A DNA stretch of 5,094 nucleotides, taken from positions 12,227 to 17,320 of the forward strand of contig FR901593.1 of NCBI GenBank assembly GCA_000438015.1, given 5' to 3'. The stretch comes from Coraliomargarita sp. CAG:312 (GTDB taxonomy: Bacteria > Verrucomicrobiota > Verrucomicrobiia > Opitutales > Intestinicryptomonadaceae). The notes under the pieces are model-generated. The model searched no databases. It was not told the DNA's origin and worked only from the letters and a program-made list of their open reading frames with translations. Shown here piece after piece: positions 1-5,094 of the stretch (position 1 is its first letter; each line of letters starts with the position of its first letter). A program made the translations under genes and the position numbers.

Positions 1-809
1 TTTTAAGAGCGTCGGACAAATTGGCGGCGGCTCTCAAAGACGCCTCGGGCAAAGCGGAAATATCGCAATTGGAAGCAAGCCGAGCCCAAAGCGAATCGGC
101 AAAACTTAAAATAGAAATTATGCGCGACGACGTCGAAGCCGCAACCGCCCTAGCCCGTTTAAAAAATCTGCTTGGGCTAGATTCCGAAACGCAAATAAAG
201 CTTGCCGACAAGCTTTCTGAAATTCCCATTTCCCCAAAAGAGTTTTCGCCAGATGTTCTGGAATCCCGCCCCGACTGGCTTATGTTCTCTCTTGCTGCGG
301 AAAACGCAAACGCTCAAATAGCCCTAGCAAAGGCCGGAAGATTTGAAGACATAGAGGTTGGATTGTTTTTCGAAGCCAATACATCAATAGACGAACCCGT
401 AGGGAAATCGCGCGAAAAAGCTCTCGGATTAAGCGTGTCGGTTCCCCTTCCCCTAAATTCATTCGACGGAACAATAAACGAGAAACTCGCCCTGCGCCGC
501 CAGGCCCAAATCCGTTCCGCCTCAAAAGAAAACCAGATACGTTCGGAAATATACGTATATAGGATGCGCGCCCGGAAGTACTCGAAAATTTTGAAAAGCT
601 ACAAGTCCGAAGTTGAGAATCCCAATAAAGACATCTACACCCAATATATTGCCGCACGAAAAAACGCCCAAGCAGACATCTCTGAAGTTTTCGGCGCGTG
701 GCAGACAAATTTGCAGCTTAAACTCATAAGGATTTCAATTACCGCCGAACAGGCCAGAAATTCCGTATCCCTAAAATACGCACTAGGAGTGAATAAAAAT
801 GAAAAATAG
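1..809 (+). CDS. TolC/CzcC-type outer-membrane efflux channel, C-terminal part (5' partial)
   Basis: This is the outer-membrane factor of the efflux system; trimers of such proteins form a beta-barrel plus a periplasmic helical tunnel. The reading frame is open from the left edge (first full codon at position 3), so the start codon is upstream and 268 residues are visible. Seen in order (window residue numbers): a long Ala/Glu/Lys-rich helix ending in an Asn-Leu-Leu-Gly-Leu motif (about 55-59), typical of the end of the first TolC repeat; Arg-Pro-Asp-Trp at 89-92, the usual start of the second repeat; an Ala-rich helix; a membrane beta-strand pair around 115-124 and 142-149 ending in Pro-Leu-Pro-Leu; then about 110 residues of coiled-coil helix ending in Tyr-Ala-Leu-Gly. 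This second half has normal family length. It overlaps the adaptor gene by 11 bases. Family assignment is firm; the substrate is inferred only from the neighbouring HME pump. Confidence 0.9.
   Translation, partial: LRASDKLAAALKDASGKAEISQLEASRAQSESAKLKIEIMRDDVEAATALARLKNLLGLDSETQIKLADKLSEIPISPKEFSPDVLESRPDWLMFSLAAENANAQIALAKAGRFEDIEVGLFFEANTSIDEPVGKSREKALGLSVSVPLPLNSFDGTINEKLALRRQAQIRSASKENQIRSEIYVYRMRARKYSKILKSYKSEVENPNKDIYTQYIAARKNAQADISEVFGAWQTNLQLKLIRISITAEQARNSVSLKYALGVNKNEK
784..789 (+). promoter_or_regulatory. Shine-Dalgarno site of the adaptor gene
   Basis: TAGGAG lies 9 bases before the ATG at 799 and inside the last codons of the upstream TolC-like gene. It is a good match to the anti-Shine-Dalgarno sequence with good spacing. 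It supports ATG 799 as the true start, and with the 11-base gene overlap it suggests translational coupling. Confidence 0.75.
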
Positions 810-861
810 AAAACTTTTTACCTTTATTGCTTTAATGTTCTGCGCGTGCATGGCAATTGCC
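799..861 (+). other. Sec signal peptide of the adaptor
   Basis: Residues 1-21 have a basic N-region (K2, R4, K5), a hydrophobic core and an Ala-Ile-Ala box before Gln22, which fits signal peptidase I. Cysteines at 15 and 17 lack a good lipobox (Leu-Met-Phe-Cys and Phe-Cys-Ala-Cys), so a lipoprotein is less likely, though not excluded. Confidence 0.7.
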
Positions 862-2043
862 CAGCATGAGAATTGCAACCATGGCGACGCTCCCGACGCG
901 TCGTTGCAGTCAAAAATTTCAGACTTTGTGCAAGTTGACGAAATGTCTTCCCACGCGATAAACTTAAAAACTGCAAAAGCCGAAGCCAAAAACATAAATA
1001 AAATCGTCACTGCCATAGGGAAAATCGAAAACATCCCCTCCCATGTTTTTGCTGTATCGTCTAGAATTGCCGGAAGAATCGCGGAACTTTACGTTTCTCC
1101 CGACATGCGCATAAAGAGAGGCGATCCCGTATGCAAAATAGAAAGCCTCCTGCCGGGAAATCCACCTCCTTCGATAATCTTAAAATCTCCTTCTGACGGC
1201 ATAGTAGAATCTCTGAACGCGGTGAGCGGAAGCCCTGTGGAACCGAATGTTGAAATAGCGCGCATAGCGGATGTATCAAAGCTTTATGCAGCGGCAAGCG
1301 TATTTGAACGCGATATCGGCAAGCTCAAGCTTGGCGCCTCTGCCAGGATAAAGCTCGAAGCTTTCAAAGACAAAACATTCACCGGGCGCCTGGTAAAATT
1401 TGGCTCTAAAATTTCCGACGGCGAAAATACCCTTCCCGTGTATTTTGAATTGGAAAATCCAGGCGGGATAATAAAAAACGGAATGAGAGGAATATTCTAC
1501 ATTACCGAAGCTTCGGAAAGCGCAGCCCTAACCGTTCCCCGCAGCGCCGTAATAGGGGATTCCGGCAGAAAATTCGTATTTGTGGAAAAATGTCCAGAAG
1601 ATAAAATCTACGAAAAACGGCTGGTGATTGCCGGAAGGATGGACGACCAAAACATCGAAGTGCTGCATGGAATAAATGCAGGAGAAACAGTTGCAACTAG
1701 CGGCGTTTACCAATTGCAGTTTATGCCTCCCGCGGATTTGGACTCCCACGGACATTACCACCGGGACAGCGATCTGGAACTTTCTAAAGAAAAGGCGGAA
1801 ACTGAATCGCCCGAAGCCGCCCCGCAATCAGACTCGCATATTAACACGGAAAGCTCTGAAAAATCTCCAAAAGTAAAAAACGCCGATGATTCCCCCAAAA
1901 AGGCGGGCTTAAACGGCAATGCCTGGGAAAAGCTTAAGATTTCAGGATACTTTAATTATCTGCCCTACGCTATACTGGCCGCTTCAATTTTACTAAATGT
2001 GGTATTCGCAGCAGCCTACGCGCGCAACAATAAGAAAGACTAA
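799..2043 (+). CDS. RND efflux periplasmic adaptor (CzcB/CusB/HlyD class), hairpin-poor, with a C-terminal membrane tail
   Basis: This is the membrane-fusion subunit that links the RND pump to the outer-membrane channel. Start ATG 799 is chosen for its TAGGAG site and for the signal peptide that follows at once (Lys/Arg then a hydrophobic core, likely cut after Ala-Ile-Ala at 19-21). A short His/Cys patch follows (H23, C26, H28). Domains: membrane-proximal strands about 45-80; first lipoyl half about 82-116 (Ser-Arg-Ile-Ala-Gly-Arg-Ile near 88-94); second lipoyl half about 125-160 (Lys-Ser-Pro-Ser-Asp-Gly-Ile-Val near 129-136); beta-barrel about 161-235; membrane-proximal domain about 236-310. 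Two oddities: only about 8 residues (117-124, Pro-rich) separate the lipoyl halves where most relatives have a helical hairpin, and after residue 311 there is a roughly 100-residue tail with a His patch, a charged low-complexity linker and a hydrophobic helix at about 388-407. The family call is firm; metal specificity is not shown. Confidence 0.92.
   Translation: MKNRKLFTFIALMFCACMAIAQHENCNHGDAPDASLQSKISDFVQVDEMSSHAINLKTAKAEAKNINKIVTAIGKIENIPSHVFAVSSRIAGRIAELYVSPDMRIKRGDPVCKIESLLPGNPPPSIILKSPSDGIVESLNAVSGSPVEPNVEIARIADVSKLYAAASVFERDIGKLKLGASARIKLEAFKDKTFTGRLVKFGSKISDGENTLPVYFELENPGGIIKNGMRGIFYITEASESAALTVPRSAVIGDSGRKFVFVEKCPEDKIYEKRLVIAGRMDDQNIEVLHGINAGETVATSGVYQLQFMPPADLDSHGHYHRDSDLELSKEKAETESPEAAPQSDSHINTESSEKSPKVKNADDSPKKAGLNGNAWEKLKISGYFNYLPYAILAASILLNVVFAAAYARNNKKD
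1147..1170 (+). other. Minimal loop replacing the adaptor's alpha-helical hairpin
   Basis: This encodes residues 117-124 (Leu-Leu-Pro-Gly-Asn-Pro-Pro-Pro), the only segment between the two lipoyl half-motifs. In most HlyD/CzcB-class adaptors a coiled-coil hairpin of tens of residues sits here and contacts the tip of the TolC-like channel. The surrounding frame is intact and both lipoyl halves are recognisable, so this looks like a real domain architecture and not a frameshift. Confidence 0.7.
1732..1959 (+). other. His/Asp patch and charged low-complexity linker in the adaptor tail
   Basis: Residues 312-387 follow the last recognisable adaptor domain. The segment begins with three alternating histidines (H317, H319, H321) flanked by D313, D315, D323 and D325, a plausible metal-binding patch. 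It continues as a Ser/Glu/Lys/Pro/Ala-rich stretch to about residue 370 with no hydrophobic core, so it is probably disordered. It connects to the C-terminal hydrophobic helix. Confidence 0.6.
1960..2019 (+). other. C-terminal transmembrane helix of the adaptor
   Basis: Residues 388-407 are about 20 mostly Leu/Ile/Val/Ala/Phe residues with no charge, followed by Ala-Arg-Asn-Asn-Lys-Lys-Asp at the C-terminus. With a cleaved N-terminal signal peptide this predicts a type I topology: adaptor body in the periplasm, basic tail in the cytoplasm, which agrees with the positive-inside rule. Confidence 0.75.
2032..2038 (+). promoter_or_regulatory. Weak Shine-Dalgarno-like site of the pump gene
   Basis: AAGAAAG, in the last codons of the adaptor gene, lies 9 bases before ATG 2048. 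It is purine-rich but a poor match to the consensus. With only 4 bases between the adaptor stop (TAA 2041-2043) and this ATG, translation of the pump probably relies on ribosomes finishing the adaptor gene. Confidence 0.4.
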
Positions 2044-2047
2044 TTCC

Positions 2048-5000
2048 ATGAAAATATTTTCGGCAATAATAAAGTATTCCCTCGAGAATAGGTTTCTAAT
2101 TCTTGTGTGCGCGCTGATAACGGCTTTTTACGGCGCGTATTGCGCAAAGGAACTTCCAGTGGACATACTTCCGGATTTGGATAAAACAATCGCTACCATA
2201 GTTGCGGAAGTTCCCGGCATGGCGCCTGAGGAAATTGAAACGCTCGTGAGCATACCTCTAGAAACAGCGCTCAACGGCTTAAACGGCGTGACGCGCGTGC
2301 GCGCGGCAAATACGCCGTCTCTTTGCCTTATAACTTTGGAGTTCGACTGGAAAACCGATCCGTATAAAATCAGGCAACTTATTCAAGAACGCTTGCAGTC
2401 GGCAATCCCATCGCTCCCGTCAAACGTCCAGCCGATTATAGCGCCGATATCTTCGGTAATGGGAGAAATTATGATTCTCGGGCTTTCCACCGACAATCCG
2501 AATGTTTCGCCGATAGACTTGAGAACAATAGCCGACTACACTGTCGCGCGGAGGCTGTCCAACATTTCCGGAATATCGCAAGTTTTATCAACGGGCGGAG
2601 GGTTGAAACAATATCGAATAATTCCCGATACTGCAAAAATGGCGTCGCTCGGCGTGACGCTTGAAGAGGTTGAAAACGCGGCTTCCGCCGCCCAATCCAA
2701 CACAGGCGGGGGCATTGTAAACCGTGGAGGTGTTGAAGTAAGCGTTAGAAATATCGGCAGAAGCGCATCGGTGGACGATATTTCAAACGCGGTTGTAAAA
2801 GCGGCCGCCAACGGAAACATTCTTTTAAAAGACGTTGCGGAAGTCCGCATAGACAAGGCCCAATTGCGCGGAGACGCCGCGGTAAACGGAAAACCCGGAA
2901 TAATTATAACAGTCTCGAAACAGCCGGGAGTGGATACTATAAAAGTGACAAAAGCCTTGGACGCCGCAATTGCGGAAATTCAAAAAGGGCTGCCAGAAAA
3001 CACCCGTATAAATGTGGTCTACCGCCAAGACGATTTTATTAAAAAAGCCGTGGACAATGTGGAAGACGCCATTGTCGACGGGGCGGTTATGGTATTTGTG
3101 GTTCTCTTGGCGTTCTTATTTAATGTGCGCACGACATTCATAACAATAACTGCAATCCCCCTTTCACTGGCAATTGCATTGATTTATTTCAAGCTGACCG
3201 GTTCTACAATAAATACTATGACTCTTGGCGGGCTTGCCGTGGCAATCGGAATGCTAGTGGACGACGCCATAGTGGATGTAGAAAATGTTTACAGGCGATT
3301 GCGCGAGAATCGGAATTCTCAATCCCCGAAAACGCATTTTAACGTAATATTGGACGCCTGCGTGGAAATACGCGCTTCGATATTCTACGCCACAGCTCTC
3401 ATAATAATAGTATTTATCCCGACATTCGGATTAAGCGGCATAGAGGGAAAAATGTTCGCTCCGCTCTCCGAAGCTGTGCTTGTGTCGATGGCAGCATCGT
3501 TTCTCGTGGCGCTTACGGTAATTCCCGCGCTGTGTTCGCTAATGCTCGGCAAGGTTGGGAATTCGCGCAAAGAACCTATTTTTTCCCGCGCCGCGAAGTG
3601 GATCATATCAAAATTTGCGATAGTTCCATCCATTAGGCACCCCCACGCGGCTCTGGCTTTTGCTGCTATGCTGGCTGCTGCCGCATTTGCATTTTTCCCG
3701 GTAATGGGCAGAGATTTTATACCGCCTTTAAATGAGGGAAGCTGCCTTCTGATAGTTCAATTGTCTCCGGACAGTTCCATCGACAGATCGAAGGAAATGG
3801 GGCAGATAGTTCAAAAAATACTCGCCGAAATTCCGGAAGTCAAAAGCACCGGAATGAAGATTGGCAGGGCGGAAAAAGACGACCATGCGGAGCCTGTAAA
3901 TATTGTGAAATTTAACATAGATTTCGACACATCAATACATTCCCAGTCCGAGATTCTAAAGAACTTGCGGGACAAGCTGGACCATGTCGCCGGAATAACA
4001 TACTCCATAGGCCAGCCCATGGCGCACCGCATAGATTATATGCTAAGCGGAACCCAGTCTCAAATAGCCGTAAAAATTTTCGGAGAGGACCTGTCTGTCC
4101 TGCGGGAAAAATCCGAGGAGCTAGCAGGCAAAATCAAAAATTTAAATGGCGCAAAAGACGTAAATGTTGAAAAGCAGGCGCAAACCGCCCAAATAAAAAT
4201 TAGAGTAGACCGGCAAAAAGCGAAACTCTACGGCGTGCAAGTCGGAAAAATCAACGATATTCTCCAAACCATACTTGGCGGAAAGGCAGTGGCTCAAGTT
4301 GTGGACAAAGAAGCGATATTTGACGTATTCTTAAGAATGGATGAAGGCCTTATTGCGTCAAAAGACAAATTGGAGGAAATACTGGTTGAAAATATTTCCG
4401 GGGAAAAATACCCGCTTTCATCATTTGCTGAAATCGAGAACTCTGCGGGCGCGAACCATATAAATAGAGAAGGATTGAAACGCAGGGTCGCGGTGGGGCT
4501 GAATACAAGCGACGGAGACTCTGTGCGTTTGGCCGGTGAAATAAGAGAAATAATCGACCATGACCTAAACCTTCCCGCCGGATACTACGCAAATATTGAA
4601 GGACAATTCCAAAACCGAATCGATGCAGGCCGGCGCATCGGAATACTTTTCTGTTTAGCTATGCTGGCAATTTTTGCCCTGCTCTACACGCATTTTAAGA
4701 GCGCGGCGCTGGTGCTGCAAATTATGCTTGGCATACCTGCAGCTTTCGCGGGCGGTATTTTTGCAACTTGGTATTTTATCGGAACGGTTTCGGTTGCGTC
4801 GCTAATAGGAATGATAGCGCTTTCGGGAATAGCAGCAAGAAACACTATTATGATGATCTCACACTACATCCATTTAATGGAATCTGAAGGGGAAACTTTT
4901 GGGGAACACATGATAAAACGTGGAACCTTGGAGAGGGTAAACCCAATTTTAATGACGGCTCTTACGGCTGCTTTGGCATTAATTCCACTGATGTTTAATC

Positions 5001-5094
5001 CGGAAAGCCCAGGAAAAGAACTCTTGTATCCGGTTTCGGTGATGATTGTCGGAGGCCTAGTGTCTTCAACGCTATTAAGCGTGATAGTCACCCC
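2048..5094 (+). CDS. CusA/CzcA-family (HME) RND efflux pump, 3' partial
   Basis: This is the inner-membrane proton/substrate antiporter. The frame is open from ATG 2048 to the right edge (1015 residues plus two bases); relatives are roughly 1030-1070 residues, so only a short C-terminus is missing. Seen: TM1 about 16-33 followed by Glu-Leu-Pro-Val-Asp-Ile-Leu-Pro-Asp-Leu (35-44); Val-Pro-Gly-Met-Ala-Pro-Glu-Glu-Ile-Glu (55-64), a hallmark of RND porter domains; first periplasmic region to about 340; TM2-TM6 about 341-500 with TM4 residues D405, D406, D410, E412, N413; TM7 about 533-552; Pro-Pro-Leu-Asn-Glu-Gly (559-564); second periplasmic region to about 862 including His-Arg-Ile-Asp-Tyr-Met-Leu-Ser-Gly (660-668); TM8-TM12 from about 863. 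The CusA methionine triad is absent (I569, I619, Y664 by my alignment), and so is the first Asp of the CzcA TM4 motif (A399). Family is certain; substrate is unknown. Confidence 0.95.
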   Translation, partial: MKIFSAIIKYSLENRFLILVCALITAFYGAYCAKELPVDILPDLDKTIATIVAEVPGMAPEEIETLVSIPLETALNGLNGVTRVRAANTPSLCLITLEFDWKTDPYKIRQLIQERLQSAIPSLPSNVQPIIAPISSVMGEIMILGLSTDNPNVSPIDLRTIADYTVARRLSNISGISQVLSTGGGLKQYRIIPDTAKMASLGVTLEEVENAASAAQSNTGGGIVNRGGVEVSVRNIGRSASVDDISNAVVKAAANGNILLKDVAEVRIDKAQLRGDAAVNGKPGIIITVSKQPGVDTIKVTKALDAAIAEIQKGLPENTRINVVYRQDDFIKKAVDNVEDAIVDGAVMVFVVLLAFLFNVRTTFITITAIPLSLAIALIYFKLTGSTINTMTLGGLAVAIGMLVDDAIVDVENVYRRLRENRNSQSPKTHFNVILDACVEIRASIFYATALIIIVFIPTFGLSGIEGKMFAPLSEAVLVSMAASFLVALTVIPALCSLMLGKVGNSRKEPIFSRAAKWIISKFAIVPSIRHPHAALAFAAMLAAAAFAFFPVMGRDFIPPLNEGSCLLIVQLSPDSSIDRSKEMGQIVQKILAEIPEVKSTGMKIGRAEKDDHAEPVNIVKFNIDFDTSIHSQSEILKNLRDKLDHVAGITYSIGQPMAHRIDYMLSGTQSQIAVKIFGEDLSVLREKSEELAGKIKNLNGAKDVNVEKQAQTAQIKIRVDRQKAKLYGVQVGKINDILQTILGGKAVAQVVDKEAIFDVFLRMDEGLIASKDKLEEILVENISGEKYPLSSFAEIENSAGANHINREGLKRRVAVGLNTSDGDSVRLAGEIREIIDHDLNLPAGYYANIEGQFQNRIDAGRRIGILFCLAMLAIFALLYTHFKSAALVLQIMLGIPAAFAGGIFATWYFIGTVSVASLIGMIALSGIAARNTIMMISHYIHLMESEGETFGEHMIKRGTLERVNPILMTALTAALALIPLMFNPESPGKELLYPVSVMIVGGLVSSTLLSVIVT
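3242..3286 (+). other. TM4 proton-relay motif of the pump
   Basis: This encodes residues 399-413, read as A-I-G-M-L-V-D-D-A-I-V-D-V-E-N. The conserved D405 and E412 (seven apart) match the essential D408 and E415 of CzcA. The position of CzcA D402 is Ala399, as in CusA-type pumps. D406 (Gly in CzcA, Ala in CusA) and D410 are extra acidic residues. Confidence 0.75.

Noticed and set aside
197..216. Perfect 8-base inverted repeat with a 4-base loop (AAAGCTTG / CAAGCTTT)
   Set aside because: It lies inside the TolC-like coding sequence, is not followed by a T-run, and encodes an ordinary Lys-Leu-Ala-Asp-Lys-Leu repeat. It is neither a convincing terminator nor an operator.
280..708. 142-codon open frame on the - strand inside the TolC-like gene
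   Set aside because: It lies opposite a well-supported coding region, and its Arg/Phe/Leu-rich product shows no recognisable domain. It is a shadow frame.
21..809. TTG at 21 as the start of the first gene
   Set aside because: The frame is open all the way to the left edge, there is no ribosome site before 21, and the protein visible is only the C-terminal part of a TolC-like channel. The real start is outside the window.
838..849. Possible lipobox at Cys15 or Cys17 of the adaptor
   Set aside because: Residues before each Cys (Leu-Met-Phe and Phe-Cys-Ala) fit the lipobox poorly, while Ala-Ile-Ala before Gln22 fits signal peptidase I better.
1676..1876. 66-codon + strand frame inside the adaptor gene
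   Set aside because: It is an alternative frame over the clear adaptor sequence, has no good ribosome site, and its Lys/Arg/Asn-rich product shows no known features.
2536..2856. 106-codon - strand frame inside the pump gene
   Set aside because: It overlaps a strongly conserved region of the pump, and its Ser/Thr/Phe-rich product is the usual reverse reading of coding DNA.
4692..4702. 11-base match to the left edge of the window (TTTTAAGAGCG at 1-11)
   Set aside because: A single short match between two coding regions is expected by chance and shows no sign of a duplication or an attachment site.

Overview
The window is one stretch of a tripartite resistance-nodulation-division (RND) efflux operon of the heavy-metal (CusA/CzcA, HME) type, read entirely on the + strand. 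The organism is a Gram-negative (two-membrane) bacterium: the set of an outer-membrane TolC-like channel, a periplasmic adaptor and an inner-membrane RND pump only makes sense in a double envelope. Base composition is moderate, apparently below 50 % GC, with heavy use of ATA (Ile), AAA and GAA codons mixed with GCG/CGC codons. That mixture is compatible with several Gram-negative phyla, for example Verrucomicrobiota or Lentisphaerae, but I cannot place the organism from this sequence alone.

Layout: (1) positions 1-809, the C-terminal 268 residues of a TolC/CzcC-type outer-membrane factor whose start lies before the window; (2) 799-2043, a complete 414-residue periplasmic adaptor of the CzcB/CusB/HlyD class, overlapping gene 1 by 11 bases; (3) 2048-5094, the first 1015 residues of a CusA/CzcA-family pump that runs off the right edge just before its expected end. 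Gene 3 starts 4 bases after gene 2 stops. There is no intergenic stretch long enough for a promoter or terminator, so the order C-B-A is read as one transcript whose promoter lies to the left.

How they work together: the pump would take metal ions (or another cationic substrate) from the periplasm or inner membrane using the proton gradient, the adaptor would bridge pump and channel, and the TolC-like protein would release the substrate outside.

The unusual features are in genes 2 and 3. The adaptor has almost no alpha-helical hairpin between its two lipoyl half-motifs (only about 8 residues). It also carries an extra tail of about 100 residues: a His/Asp patch, a charged Ser/Glu/Lys linker and a C-terminal transmembrane helix. 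The pump lacks the three methionines that define Cu(I)/Ag(I) CusA pumps, lacks the first aspartate of the CzcA TM4 motif, and has two extra aspartates in TM4. Its substrate therefore cannot be named from the best-known relatives. No RNA gene, mobile element, CRISPR array or long repeat was seen.
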